DNA of 64,000 nucleotides from Pythium myriotylum (Eukaryota; Oomycota; Peronosporomycetes; Pythiales; Pythiaceae), in NCBI GenBank assembly GCA_023091665.1, contig JALJCQ010000026.1, positions 434,001-498,000 of the forward strand. The letters run 5' to 3'. How positions within the stretch are numbered: position 1 is the stretch's first letter; every line of letters begins with the position of its first letter. A model generated the notes under the pieces. The model was not told the origin of the DNA. It did not search any database and worked only from the letters and a program-made list of their open reading frames with translations. This document shows positions 1-10,439 of this stretch, piece by piece. The position numbers and the translations under genes are program-made.

Positions 1-100
1 TCTGACCGTACCCCTCTCGAAGTTCGGAATCGAACTTAGCCTCGTCGCTTGTCTCTGAGGAAAGCACTTTTCCAATCGCTCTCGAAAAAGCGCTTTCACC

Positions 101-1039
101 ATGGACCCGCTCAATGGGAATGCACCAACTGATGTAGATGGCGCGCCGCGCCCTCGCGACGCCAAGAAGCGCAAGTTCGCTCACACGAACGAGGCGCAGC
201 GACGGGCCATGGTCGAGTGGCTGGAGCTGCCGGGCAATTTCTTGCTGCTGACCGCGCCCTCGGGCGCCGCGGGCTTGCGGCAGCCGAGCGGCAAGAAGAT
301 CAAGAAGACGGACGGCTTCCGCGCGCTCATGCACCACGTCAACGCCGTGGCGGGCGCGAGCTGGACCATGGACGTGACCAAGAGCCGCTTCGAGAGCTTC
401 CTCACGAGCTACCGCAAAGTGCGCGCGCTGGCGCAGCAGCCGGGCTTCGAGGTGACCGAGAACGACCGCTCGCGAGGCATCACTGACCGCAGCCAGAAGC
501 TCAACGCCATGTGCATGCTCTATGACCGCATCGACGCGCTGTACGATCCCAAACCGCCGCTCCAAGCTGACGAGGTAGGCGACGTTGAGCTTCGCGATCC
601 CACGCAAGAATTTCCTGATACTGTTGGCGAGTCGGTTTCGGAATCGGCGTCGGCGGCCATCGACATGATGGAGGGCATTGCGGCCAGCAGCAACGCAAGT
701 GAGACTTCCAACGGTGCCAATACCCCGACGAGAAGCCAGCCTGCTGAAGAGACTGCTGCGCCGGTTGATCGCACGGGCGACCCGCCTCTGTCGCCGTCGC
801 CGAGTGTTGCGCTGTCTGAGGATTACGCGCTCAAGCAACTCGCCATCGAACGTGAACGCCTTGAACTCTTGCAAGAGCAACTTGCCATCCAGAAGCGCGA
901 GCTTGACTTGCGCGAGCGCGAACTTCAGCAGCAAGAGGAGGAGCGGCGCTTTGCGCTCAGGACCGAGCTCGCATCCAAACTCATCCAGGCAGGGAAGAGC
1001 GTCGACGACGTCAAAGAAATATTGGCGCTTATCGCGTAA
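101..1039 (+). CDS. Myb/SANT-like domain protein with C-terminal coiled coil
   Basis: A 312-aa intronless frame starts at ATG 101 in a good context (CACC before the ATG). Residues about 22-26 (KKRKF) could be a nuclear localisation signal. Residues about 27-145 form a helical, tryptophan-containing region (MVEWLELPGNF, then ALMHHVNAVAGASWT and SRFESFLTSYRK) that resembles the Myb/SANT-like or trihelix DNA-binding domain common in oomycete proteins and in partners of Harbinger-type transposases. A Pro/Ser/Thr-rich linker follows. A strongly charged heptad stretch (residues about 245-290, ERERLELLQEQL) predicts a dimerising coiled coil. The gene converges with the BED-finger gene 37 bp away. 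Nuclear DNA binding is inferred. It may be a domesticated transposon protein or an ordinary host regulator. Confidence 0.72.
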   Translation: MDPLNGNAPTDVDGAPRPRDAKKRKFAHTNEAQRRAMVEWLELPGNFLLLTAPSGAAGLRQPSGKKIKKTDGFRALMHHVNAVAGASWTMDVTKSRFESFLTSYRKVRALAQQPGFEVTENDRSRGITDRSQKLNAMCMLYDRIDALYDPKPPLQADEVGDVELRDPTQEFPDTVGESVSESASAAIDMMEGIAASSNASETSNGANTPTRSQPAEETAAPVDRTGDPPLSPSPSVALSEDYALKQLAIERERLELLQEQLAIQKRELDLRERELQQQEEERRFALRTELASKLIQAGKSVDDVKEILALIA

Positions 1040-1076
1040 CCACCCATAGGCACGATGGTTGGACGTAGCTGTTCGA

Positions 1077-1787
1077 CTAGATACCTTGGTTCGGGCCTGG
1101 ATCGCCCCCGGAGTTGAAGTGCGCGAGAAACTCGAGCCGCATCTCGTCGTCAAGGACGTTGTACATTGCGGCTTCGCGGTCGTTATACGTGAAGTGCTTG
1201 ACGAGGGCGAAACGCCTCGACGGCGCCACGAGGTCTTTATAGTTAGCGAGGAAATGCGAGATCGCGAGTTGGTTCACTGTGAGTTGGGGCACACTCGCAG
1301 CGCCGTCGTCGTAGCGTCGCCGTTTACTTCTCGCTCTTCTCGCGCGATGCGAGTTGCTTTCCTCACTCTCACCGTCGTGCTTCCCATCCAGAGCTTCATC
1401 CGCCGACACGCGGCCGTCTTCTTCTTCTGCTTGCGCGCCTTCTTCGCCAGCGTCGGCCGCCAAACTCGGTCGCTTGCGCTGTACTTCAAAGAACTCCTGG
1501 GGATGCGTCGACTTGAGGTGGCGCAGCGCCGCGCTCGTGGTGCCGCCCTTGAACGAGAACACGGCGTCGCAGTACTTGCACGCGCGCAGGTCGAACTCGA
1601 GCCCGCTGGCGCGGTCCACGGCGTGGCGGAAGGGCACGGTGTGGCGGTAGGAGCAGCTGCGCTTGCGCCGCTCCTCGCGCGCGGCCTTGCGGATCATGCC
1701 GACGGCGTCGGCCGCCGGCTCCTCGCTCTCGCTGCCCAGCGGCGCCGCCAGCGCGTCCACGACGCCGTCGTTGGCGACGTCGCCCAT
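1077..1787 (-). CDS. BED-type zinc-finger protein
   Basis: A 236-aa single-exon frame starts with ATG at 1787. Residues 70-95 carry C70-x2-C73 and H90-x4-H95 with the aromatic and basic spacing of a BED finger (RACKYCDAVF, then LRHLKSTH). An Arg-rich segment (REERRKRS) lies just upstream. After an acidic Ser/Glu linker and a basic patch (RRARSKRRR), the C-terminus (about 175-236) is helical and unassigned. BED fingers bind DNA and occur in hAT transposases and in host proteins derived from them. No DDE catalytic region or RNase H fold is present, so this is not an active transposase. Its 3' end faces the Myb/SANT-like gene. A nuclear DNA-binding role is inferred from the finger only. Confidence 0.75.
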   Translation of the reverse strand: MGDVANDGVVDALAAPLGSESEEPAADAVGMIRKAAREERRKRSCSYRHTVPFRHAVDRASGLEFDLRACKYCDAVFSFKGGTTSAALRHLKSTHPQEFFEVQRKRPSLAADAGEEGAQAEEEDGRVSADEALDGKHDGESEESNSHRARRARSKRRRYDDGAASVPQLTVNQLAISHFLANYKDLVAPSRRFALVKHFTYNDREAAMYNVLDDEMRLEFLAHFNSGGDPGPNQGI

Positions 1788-2465
1788 CGTCGCCCCTAAT
1801 GATGCCGCTTGTTTCCTCAGGCTTGGTCCTGTCGAGCGAATACCGGTCGTGAACCGGTTAATCCGTAACCAAGGTTACACCCGAGCCTCACAGAATGATG
1901 GTCCTGTCAACTGGTGGTAGTATTACTACTCGCTCGATACTACAGTTTGTTCGCGCTCTAAGCCGGACCCCTGATGTATCGAAGCAACGGGTCAAATAAA
2001 ATTTCAGAGTATTTGCAAGAAAAGTACAGCTAATGCTTTAGGAGTTCTTTCGGCTTCTGATTCATACGAAGCCGGTATCTTCTCTTTTTAAAAAATATGA
2101 CAGGATCCGCATGGGTTTGGCCAGACTGACTCCACACATTTCTGCGCGATCATGCTCCCCACGCATATCGACTGTGAGATACCCCCTTTTCAAAAGTCGT
2201 CTTCTTCGAAGAGCTGGCTCCGGACTGCACGAGTCTGTTAGTCTCATCCACTTGGACCGTGCGTCAGTACATCCACCCATCTCCATATCATCTCCCTGCG
2301 GGAAAGAAATATGGATTATAACAGGTTCATAGAGAGTCGACACCGGCTTAGAGCGCGAACATACTGTACTACTACTTTTGAGTATTAGAACGCGAGCTCG
2401 AGGTCGGCTGGGAGAAATGGAGTTGGTGAAATAAATAGTGTATTTGCCTACGGAAGACCGGCTTC
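1788..2465. other. Intergenic region holding a small TIR element
   Basis: This gap lies between the 5' end of the BED-finger gene and the 3' end of the first START gene. Most of it is the inverted-repeat element at 1943-2366. The 155 bp nearest the BED gene would hold its promoter. Open frames here (for example minus 2062-2472) show no recognisable domain. Confidence 0.6.
1943..2366. mobile_element. MITE-like element with 24-bp terminal inverted repeats
   Basis: The ends 1943-1966 and 2343-2366 are inverted copies of a 24-bp sequence beginning CAGT and ending CTAAGCCGG, with one mismatch (fifth base T or A). Both sides are flanked by the direct repeat TACTA (1938-1942 and 2367-2371), which includes a TA next to each end. 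A TA target with CAGT ends suggests a Tc1/mariner-type non-autonomous element, although a 5-bp duplication would point elsewhere. The 424-bp interior encodes nothing recognisable. It sits 100 bp beyond the stop of the first START gene. Confidence 0.65.
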
Positions 2466-4190
2466 TCACCACGGGTCTTCGTCAAAACTAGGGCGTGGTC
2501 GCCGACCGGGCGTCTGGGCCATGGCCTGGTGGTTCTGACGCGTGAGACGATAGGCCTGCTCGGCCTGGAGCCGAAGCTGGTTCATCTGCATCCACAGCTC
2601 ATGCTGAGACGACATGGGCGGCGATCCGGACTCGAATGAGCGCTGCGAGTGCTTGACGGTCAAGGCGTCTGTCTCGAAGCCATCGTGGGGCACGATCTGG
2701 CATTCGTCCATGCTGCTTGAGACGCTCCATGAAGTCGTCGACACACTCGAGCCTTCAGTTCCGGCAAGAGAGTCCAGTCGCTTCCAGTCTTCCGAGCTCA
2801 GTGTGCGGGCTGGTCGTCTGGAACTGTCGTACACGGTGTGCCGATGCGTCAGCGGGGTCTCCGACGCTCTCGCCGTGTATGGAGTGTCATAGGTGGGCTG
2901 CCTGATGAAGCGAGGCATCACACCACTAGGCGAGCCGGACTGCCGGCGTTGCTCCAAAGCACCAGCCACATGCTCGAAACGAGCAAAGTCAGCAGCGTTC
3001 ATCTTGTTGGTCATCGTGATGCAGTTCTTGCAAAACACTGTCGGCATCTTCCGCACCTCGCCGTTCACGACGTACGTCAGCTTGCGAGTGGTCTTGCACC
3101 GCGAGCAAACGGTTGTCAGGCACAATTCACAGGTTGAGGCCGGTCGGAAAGTGCCGAGCTTGCTCTCGCACAGGGCACAGCACGGCTTACCCTCTGCGTT
3201 CGTGTTGACTCCTCCCGAACCATTCGAACTTCGCACGCGACTTCGGATGTTGTCCTTTGCGATCGAATCCCGCATCAGCCACGCCAACTTCTTGTTGCTC
3301 GCGCTCCAGACCGACTTCCAGAAGCCAATCAGTCCGTTCGTCGCCGACATGATTGCGACAATGTCGGGCACGTTTCCCGCTGGTTGCACAAACGACTTCA
3401 TGAACACTTCAACCGTGTTGTGTGAAACCTGCTTGAAGATGAAACAGGAAGAGATCTTCCCGCGCAGGATACCGAGATGCTCGAGGCCCGGGCATGTAGG
3501 AAGCACGACCGAGTGCATCGTGTGGTACCCGTACCGATCGCCTTTCGAGTCGATGTACGTCCCAGTGGACTCGATAAAAGTGAGGTCTCGCGGCTTCACA
3601 ACAGCATTGACGCTCGCAGGGTGAGCCTTGATGAACCACTTGATCGCGAGGAATCTGTACGGATCGTCCATGTTCGGGTGGCGAATGCAATGCAGCAGCT
3701 CCGAGTCGACAATCTCATCGTCCACATACGCCGTCTTGACTTTGATCGCGTCCATGTCGGGCGAAATGACGCCGTACATGACGTCGTCGAGGTTCCCGAC
3801 GATCGTGCCGACGCCAAGCAGCTTGGGCAGCGTCCACTCGGTTGTTGCAGACACACTCGTCGATGACGTCGATGATGACGAGTGAGCAGAGGTCGAGGTT
3901 GTCGATGGCGCCTTGTCGCGACTGGGCAAGTGCTCGAGGGCGTCGTAGCCGTAGGTCGCTGGAGCGTTCGGGTCCTCGAGCTCGCGCTTCTTGTAGACTG
4001 TAAGGTTGTCGCGCGTCTTTGCCACTTTCCAGACCTTCATGTCCATCTTTCGGTGCTCTTTATGGACAAAGTGGTCGAACTCGTCGACCGTCTCGAGCAG
4101 CACGGCCAGCGCCGTGTGTTCGTACTCGTCACACTGCTGCTGAGTCAACTGCAGCGGCGCAAAAGGCCGAGGCGCGAGCGGGAACTTCAT
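2466..4190 (-). CDS. START-like/FYVE-related zinc-finger protein, subgroup A1
   Basis: 574 aa, single exon. The start is ATG 4190 (MKFPLAPRPF), because the longer open frame has no upstream ATG and the paralogues begin the same way. The START-like core spans residues about 50-305: W54-K-V-A-K, G-T-I-V-G-N-L-D-D at about 128-136, K-P-R-D at 199-202, and N-K-K-L-A at 299-303. It is interrupted after residue 85 by a Ser/Thr-rich insert of about 35 aa that the nearest paralogues lack. The zinc finger has four CxxC pairs: C338/341, C354/357, C362/365 and C387/390. A Ser/Thr linker leads to the helix WMQMNQLRLQAEQAYRLT and an acidic Trp terminus. A lipid- and membrane-associated cytosolic role is inferred from the family; the ligand is unknown. 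Confidence 0.88.
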   Translation of the reverse strand: MKFPLAPRPFAPLQLTQQQCDEYEHTALAVLLETVDEFDHFVHKEHRKMDMKVWKVAKTRDNLTVYKKRELEDPNAPATYGYDALEHLPSRDKAPSTTSTSAHSSSSTSSTSVSATTEWTLPKLLGVGTIVGNLDDVMYGVISPDMDAIKVKTAYVDDEIVDSELLHCIRHPNMDDPYRFLAIKWFIKAHPASVNAVVKPRDLTFIESTGTYIDSKGDRYGYHTMHSVVLPTCPGLEHLGILRGKISSCFIFKQVSHNTVEVFMKSFVQPAGNVPDIVAIMSATNGLIGFWKSVWSASNKKLAWLMRDSIAKDNIRSRVRSSNGSGGVNTNAEGKPCCALCESKLGTFRPASTCELCLTTVCSRCKTTRKLTYVVNGEVRKMPTVFCKNCITMTNKMNAADFARFEHVAGALEQRRQSGSPSGVMPRFIRQPTYDTPYTARASETPLTHRHTVYDSSRRPARTLSSEDWKRLDSLAGTEGSSVSTTSWSVSSSMDECQIVPHDGFETDALTVKHSQRSFESGSPPMSSQHELWMQMNQLRLQAEQAYRLTRQNHQAMAQTPGRRPRPSFDEDPW

Positions 4191-5437
4191 CGTTGGCTGC
4201 GGAGCGAGAAGATCGAGAAGTGACAAGAGGACGAGCAGAGACAAAAATCCGGACAGCAATCGAGGGACGCATCACCACATACGATCCAGCTCTGTCTGCG
4301 ATCGATCAGTGGCGCCAGCCAAGGCAGGGAGGCAGACCAGATGAGATCTCCTCGTCCACGTGCAACTGAGGCCAGCAGCTGGCGACTGACTCCTTCGAGT
4401 CCCAGAACCAGGTGATCATGCACGGAGATCTGTTATCGGAGACCGTGCGAGTCGACCGCGTTTTGAGCAATCTTGGACGCACATCTTCGTGTGAGGTGTG
4501 ACGCCGAGCCTTTCCGCCTTTCCGAACCTCCTCGAAGTGGTCAACTGTCCCCTCGAGCCTACTGTACACTGCTGCGGATCGTTCCAGTTTCCGCTGATGT
4601 CCATTGTGGTGTGCATATGATGCTAGGAAAATTGAGAGAATCGGGCGACCCCACTGTTGTCCGATCTCCGTAGAAGGCTGGTTGTGCCTACTCTTTTTAA
4701 TGCTCTTCGCTTCGGTTTGCTGACGCTGATGAGGCAGCAAGTCTAGTTTGCTGATGAGATGAGTCGACATGATTTTGCTGGATACGTAGACCCACCAGCG
4801 TGCTGACGTCGTCCCCCGAGCCTTGAAGTTGTTTGAGGCGTTTCAGAGCGAGACCTGAGCGCGAGCGCCATCCGGTGGCTTCGTATGGCGGTGACAGCGC
4901 TGTCGCGTTCGTTTCTGTCTTTTCTGGTTTTCTCTCTCACACGACAAAGAGAGACTCGCTCGCGATACGCCCACCTTCTCCCTCCACTCATCGACAAAAG
5001 GACGAGTGTCTCGTGGTCATTCTCTTGCCAGTCGGTCATGCAATCGTACGGTATCCTCCAGGCGTCCTTAGTCAGCGAGAGAGAGAGAATGCCAGCAGCT
5101 GCTCCATGGCAAGAGTTTTGGCTGCTGGGTGTCTGGGCAGCACAGACTCCATGGTGACGCACCCTGTGAACCTCAATTGCTGGGTCTCATGTGAACCCGC
5201 TCGTTGAAGACGATTTGATTAGTCCTTCGACGCTCGCATCCGAAAAAGGATAACAAGCGAGAGAGGGTAGACGGAGTTGAGGGGGTTTTGAGATCTCAAG
5301 ACGAGAGTGAGCAACACCACACATAATGGAGCTGCCAGGCACTCTCTGCCACCGAAACTTCTCCACTTCTTCCGATAATATGGTGGGTACATTCACATTC
5401 ATTTGCTTGCATGACAAGAATCGGTGGCGACTTTTAC
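4191..5437. other. Intergenic region, A1 promoter side
   Basis: 1.2 kb without a supported gene. It holds the likely A1 promoter (pyrimidine-rich on the minus strand) and a copy of a recurrent TTATCGGAGACCGTG element at 4432-4447. A pyrimidine-rich stretch lies around 4905-4940 and a short GA repeat near 5085. Nothing else is recognised. Confidence 0.5.
4208..4223 (-). promoter_or_regulatory. Candidate oomycete initiator-like site upstream of A1
   Basis: Read on the minus strand this is TCACTTCTCGATCTTC, 18-33 bp upstream of the ATG. It resembles the oomycete core promoter (TCAYTYY initiator followed by a T-rich flanking element). It is a pattern match only. Confidence 0.35.
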
Positions 5438-6772
5438 TTAGCGACGACGGCTGCTGGAATTGTAGCCACGGAATGAGTCGCTGCCGTCGGACGATGTGCT
5501 CATGAGCATTCGCCCCTTTAACCAGTCATCTACTGTCTCGACCTCGCACTCTTCGTCGTCCGATTGGCTCGGCAGCTTGTCTGGAGTCGAAGTCGACGAG
5601 CTGCCCGAAGTGTAGCCGCTGCGCGCTTCTCGTCGACGCTGCTCCAATGCGCCGGGTACGTGTTCGTATCTCGCAATGTCGAACGCGTTCGTTCGCTTCG
5701 AGCGGGCCAGGCATGGCCCACAGAAGGTGTACCGGATCTCGGCGAGCTCGCCGACAATGCCCCCGTCGCCGTCGGCACGAGGACACACACGCGTGAGTTT
5801 TCTTGCCGTGCGGCACTTGGTGCATACCTGCTGCCAGCAGATCTCGCAGGCCACGCCCTTACGGAACGCCGAAAGCGACTTGGCGCACACGGAGCAGCAC
5901 CAATCTTTCCCGTCTCCGTTCGTGAAGGCTGGACGTGTTTCGTGGCGACGAGCACGGCTTCGTGCAGCTTCCTTCGCGAGAAAAGCAAGCTTCTTGTTCT
6001 CGGCGCACCACATGAGCTTCCAGCACCCGATGAGTCCGCTCGCAGCCGAGCCTAACGCTAGTGCTTCCGGCACACTGCCTCCAGGGTTCACGAACGATTT
6101 CATGTAGACCTCGACTGTGTGGCGCTGGGTCTGTTTGAATACGAGGCAGGTCGAGATCTTGCCGCGCACGATGCCGAGCGGCTTGAGCTCGGGACATTCG
6201 CGGAGATCGAGTGAGTGCATGAGCTGATAGCCGAGTCGCTCGCCGTTGGGTCGCGTGTGCACGCCGAGCGCATCGAGCATGACCATGTCACGAGCCTTGA
6301 CGACGGCGTTGACAGCCGTGGAGTGGGCCTTGACGATCCACTTGATGCCGAGAAAGCGGAACGGGTCCTCGTCGGTCGGACTTCGCATCTGGCACAGCAC
6401 GCGACCATCGACGATCTCGTCATTAATGTAGGATGTCTTGATCAGGATGCCGTCGTCGTCGAACGAAATATCCCCGTACATGGCGTCGTCCAACGTGCCT
6501 GTGATCGAGCCGTAGGCCAGCAGACGCAGCACGGTCCACTCGGGCTCTGAACCTTTCTCGGCCGATCGAGCCTTGAACACCGTCACGTCCTCGCGAGTCT
6601 TGACGGCGCGCCACTTGGCTGAGTCCACGACGCGGTTCTGATGATTGACGAAGTGCTCGTACTCAGCGATTGTTGCGTCGACGAGCTGGTCGGCGAGACG
6701 CTCGAGGTCTCCGCGCTGTGAAGGCGAGAGCTCAAACGGCGCGAAGGGCTCCATGGCGAGAGGAAACTTCAT
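5438..6772 (-). CDS. START-like/FYVE-related zinc-finger protein, subgroup A2
   Basis: 444 aa, start ATG 6772 (MKFPLAMEPF). The START-like core runs over residues about 50-270, with W54-R-A-V-K, G-S-I-T-G-T-L-D-D at 88-96, K-A-R-D at 159-162, N-G-E-R-L-G-Y at 176-182, and E-N-K-K-L-A-F near 258-264. The finger has C293/296, C309/312, C317/320 and C351/354, with R-T-A-R-K-L directly after the third pair. It differs from A1 in lacking both the Ser/Thr insert and the C-terminal M-x-Q-L-R helix. It ends instead in an acidic stretch (EECEVETVDDW) and a Ser/Arg tail, a terminus shared with the next two genes. Its finger is close to that of A4. Confidence 0.88.
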   Translation of the reverse strand: MKFPLAMEPFAPFELSPSQRGDLERLADQLVDATIAEYEHFVNHQNRVVDSAKWRAVKTREDVTVFKARSAEKGSEPEWTVLRLLAYGSITGTLDDAMYGDISFDDDGILIKTSYINDEIVDGRVLCQMRSPTDEDPFRFLGIKWIVKAHSTAVNAVVKARDMVMLDALGVHTRPNGERLGYQLMHSLDLRECPELKPLGIVRGKISTCLVFKQTQRHTVEVYMKSFVNPGGSVPEALALGSAASGLIGCWKLMWCAENKKLAFLAKEAARSRARRHETRPAFTNGDGKDWCCSVCAKSLSAFRKGVACEICWQQVCTKCRTARKLTRVCPRADGDGGIVGELAEIRYTFCGPCLARSKRTNAFDIARYEHVPGALEQRRREARSGYTSGSSSTSTPDKLPSQSDDEECEVETVDDWLKGRMLMSTSSDGSDSFRGYNSSSRRR

Positions 6773-7554
6773 GGCGACGCCGCAGACACTGAAATCAGCA
6801 AATGAGGAATCCGAAGCAGTGGTGACCCAAAGAGCCTACACGAGAGAGAGCGCGGCGTGACGACACGGCCTAACCAGCGTGACTACGATATGAGAAACTG
6901 GAATCCATCTCGTCTGACGTTGGCGCTTCCCGCACGTGATCTGAATCGTATCAAGTATGCAATATTGAGACGCAAGATAGGCGTATTTATGTAATTTTGT
7001 TAAAACGCTTGTATCGATAGATACAATATATGAACAGTAACGTTTATTCACTCAGATCACTTCCCGTGCAGACACAACTGACTGTTATTGCCGCGCTTTT
7101 CCACTGGCTTTCTCGGTCCGTCCATTTTTGAAGCCAACACAGTGTTCAATCGGTTTCCGTGCCGCGCGGAAACGTCCGTGACTCACGGCAGACCGGCCAC
7201 CACCTGGATCAGACGCACGCTCGCTAAGCATGACGACGAGCCCACGGCACCCACATGCATCTATAATAGTTCTCACGATCCAGTACGTCGGTGGTTCAGT
7301 TGTACAGGACGTCATGCGCGGTGACACGCGGCGACGTCGACGTCAACAGAATGGTCAAGTTTGTGTGGCCCACAGTGTATGAGCTTTCTGTGGACCGGTG
7401 GTTGTCACATTATTGAGGCTGGAGACGATGAAGGACGTACGAACTCATGTTGAAGGTAGAATTACTTAATTGGCGTGAGGAATCATAATGGCGGTTGCTG
7501 GTGTCGGGCGATTTATCTTTGTATGTGGGGTGTGTGATGGTCTAACTATTGCTG
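6773..7554. other. Intergenic region between A2 and A3
   Basis: 782 bp. It is AT-rich around 6950-7040. No domain, repeat or RNA gene is recognised. The part next to 6773 would carry the A2 promoter, and the part next to 7554 the A3 3' end. Confidence 0.5.
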
Positions 7555-8928
7555 TCATGGTCGAACGGGCTGCCCCCGTCTACTGCTGCCGTTGAGCGAG
7601 TCGCTGCCGTCGGAGGAGGACTGTCGCTCGAGGCGGCGGCGTTCCCATTGGTCGTAGGTTTCGATTTCAGTCTCGGACTCCTCCTCTTCTACTCGCGTGA
7701 GCCGTCCTTTGAGGTCCAGCAAGAAAGGACTGGACAGCTTCGAGCTTGACTTTGTCAGGGACCGTTGTCGTCCGTCCAAACGTTTGGTCAGTGCACCTGC
7801 AACGTGCTCGAATTTCGCGATCTCGGCAGCGTTGGCACGCTTGGAACGAGCTAAGCACGGGTTGCAAAAGACGAAACGAGCTTGGACGAGGTCGTTCGTG
7901 ACCTCGCCGTTGCTATCCGCATTCGGATATACGTGGGAGAGCTTCCTCGCGGTTCGGCATTTGCTGCACACTTCCTGGAAGCACAGCTCACAGGTCACTC
8001 CTTTACGGAACGCCGAGAGGGTCTTGGCGCAGACGTAGCAACACCACCGACCTTCCTCTCCGGTTCCAGGATCGGCGGAGCGGATGCCTCGTCTTGCACG
8101 GTCCCGCGCCGCCTCTTTCGAGAGCCACGCAAGCTTTTTGTTTTCAGCGCACCACGATAACCGCCAGCACTGAATGAAACTGTTTGCTGCCGTCATGATA
8201 GCAATCGAGTCGGGCACGTGTCCACCCATTTCGACGAACGTTTTCATGTAGACCTCGACTGTGTGGCGCGAGAGCTGCTTGAAAATGTACCGCGCCGAGA
8301 TCCTGCCGCGCACTATGCCGAGCTGCTTGAGCTCGGGGCAGCTCTCGGGAAGGTGAATCGAATGCATGATGTGGTACCCGACGCGCTCGCCGTTGCTGAG
8401 CGTGTGCACACCCGAGGCGTCCAGCACGACCAAGTCTCTGGCCTTTACGACCGCGTTGACGCTCGACGTGTGGCCCTTGACGAGCCATTTGATGCCGAGA
8501 AACTGGAACGGGTCTTCTTCCGTTGGTGATCGCATCTCGTGGAGCACGCGGCCATCGACAATTTCATTCTGGACGTATGACGTCTTGATCTTGATTCCAT
8601 CTTCGTCTACCGACATGACGCCATATGCGGCGTCGTCCAGCGAGCCGGGAATTGTGCCGACTGCAAGGAGGCGGTACTCAGACCACAATGGCTCTGAATC
8701 ACTCAGCTGCCCAGCTCCATCGTTTGCCTTGTAGATCGTTACGTCCTCGCGGCTCTTGACAGCCCTCCATTTGGTTCCATCGACGACACGGCCGCGACGG
8801 CCAGAAAATTCCTCGTGCTCGGCGATGGTCTCCGCGATGATGGCGTCCGCGATGTGCTCGAGCTCGATGGTCTGCGCTGCCGAAAGGCCTAGCGGCGCGA
8901 ACGGCTCACAGTTGAGAGGGAACTTCAT
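7555..8928 (-). CDS. START-like/FYVE-related zinc-finger protein, subgroup A3
   Basis: 457 aa, start ATG 8928 (MKFPLNCEPF). START-like core: W54-R-A-V-K, G-T-I-P-G-S-L-D-D at 91-99, K-A-R-D at 162-165, N-G-E-R-V-G-Y at 179-185, and E-N-K-K-L-A-W at 262-268. Zinc finger: C297/300, C313/316, C321/324 and C355/358, the same spacing as A4. The tail repeats the A-type ending, an acidic run then ETYDQWERRR and a Ser-rich end (SSSDGSDS, as in A2). There is no C-terminal M-x-Q-L-R helix. It lies in the same orientation as its neighbours, each gene with its own upstream gap, so they are separate transcription units rather than an operon. Confidence 0.88.
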   Translation of the reverse strand: MKFPLNCEPFAPLGLSAAQTIELEHIADAIIAETIAEHEEFSGRRGRVVDGTKWRAVKSREDVTIYKANDGAGQLSDSEPLWSEYRLLAVGTIPGSLDDAAYGVMSVDEDGIKIKTSYVQNEIVDGRVLHEMRSPTEEDPFQFLGIKWLVKGHTSSVNAVVKARDLVVLDASGVHTLSNGERVGYHIMHSIHLPESCPELKQLGIVRGRISARYIFKQLSRHTVEVYMKTFVEMGGHVPDSIAIMTAANSFIQCWRLSWCAENKKLAWLSKEAARDRARRGIRSADPGTGEEGRWCCYVCAKTLSAFRKGVTCELCFQEVCSKCRTARKLSHVYPNADSNGEVTNDLVQARFVFCNPCLARSKRANAAEIAKFEHVAGALTKRLDGRQRSLTKSSSKLSSPFLLDLKGRLTRVEEEESETEIETYDQWERRRLERQSSSDGSDSLNGSSRRGQPVRP

Positions 8929-10439
8929 TTTTCACGCTCTCTAATTTATCCGAGATCCGATCGGGATCGCGGTTGTCCTGAAGTGGTGAGGGAAGAGTGG
9001 AGCAGTTGGCAATCACGATCCAGTGGTTTGCAAAAGAGGCGATAGGCGCAAGCGCGGGGCTGTAAACTAGTCATGCCAATCGCGTGCATGCGTGACTCAC
9101 AACGGCACCCGCGAGCTGGCTCCTTCCCCTCTACTGTACCAAGCACTACAATGTTAGAGGAGCCACCCGGCTTCGAAAACGGGAAGGGGGCTCAATCTTC
9201 AACGTCTTTGTGACTGGGACACGTAACCCCATCAGGATAGCGTCGACGAAGAGAAGCTGGATACTTGTAATCCCCATCGAGATTTCACGCTGGACGCACG
9301 GCAACTTCTTTTCGCTAGAGATCGAACGGAAAGGCTCTGGTCTCCGAAGCTCAAGTGTCCAGACTCGAGCCTGATGGCCTGCCAACTTGGCATGAAGATC
9401 CCGCCCACGTGGTTGAAAGAATTCAGGATTCGAAGGCATCGGACAGCAATTGCACACGAAATCAATCCAGTCGGAGGGATCTTTCGCCATCATCCAGTCG
9501 GCAGATCTTTGGCCATCAGCCATAGCAGACGCCTTAGCGGAGCAGTAGATAGCCATCGCAGAATATGCTCTCTAGGACAGCCGGCGAGCCTGACGAAGCA
9601 AGTCTAATCCCCCCAGTCAGCATCTCGATCCCGCCGACGGTGCAAACCTATATTACGATCATTTTAAAGAGGATAACATTTAACCAAGGTAAATATTTGG
9701 TGTTTGTATGATAAAGATCTTAAAACGTGATATCATTTTAAAATACAATATAAAATAGTATAGTACTCGTCTTGGAAGGTTTTAACGGCTCCGGCTCGTC
9801 TTCACCGTCCATGGATGAGTTTGAAATGACCGTTTCAGTGACTCAGTAGGACTGCGACGAGGCGACAGACTCCCCACGACGGCAACATCAACGTACTTCA
9901 ATAATGCATACCTTCCGAAACCGTTACTGTGTGACGTCGAAATCATTCGAATATCAGATTTCTGCAAATCCCATATGTTGATACCCTTTGTTATCAGCTT
10001 GATTGGCTCAAGTCCACTCGTCGTGAAAACGCCGTCTCGCTGACCACTCTCGAGTGTGCACGGTTCAGGTCGGGCCGATCCATGGATGAATGACCGGGAA
10101 GAACGGCACCGAGCAGTCGGTCAGCGGAGCAGTCTGGCAGTGGAGAAGTGCGACGCCTCAGCTCTTGTACTGTACATGCGCTGGACACACGGCGTCCGGT
10201 GCAGACAGAGCAAAAGTGCAAGATGGACCCGTCGCCTGACCCTCTGCTTCGTCTGAACTGGCCGCGGCGTTTCTCTTCCGCCGTGGAAGAGACCTCCGGG
10301 GATTGATGTGTTCAACAAAGCGAGGAGGCGATGACGACAACACACTTCCACTCATCGGATTTGGAGATTATTATCAGTGTAGGTTCAAGTACGCAATGAA
10401 AAGGCCTCGCGAGCGTTGTGGTGGTCCGGGCCCAGCCGC
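8929..10439. other. Intergenic region between A3 and A4
   Basis: 1.5 kb. Positions 9650-9780 are strikingly AT-rich (runs of ATTTTAAA) compared with the GC-rich genes on either side. Frames such as minus 9146-9556 have no recognisable domain. I see no decayed START copy here. Confidence 0.45.

Noticed and set aside
9146..9556. Minus frame of 136 codons in the A3-A4 gap
   Set aside because: No domain, no paralogue, no convincing composition.
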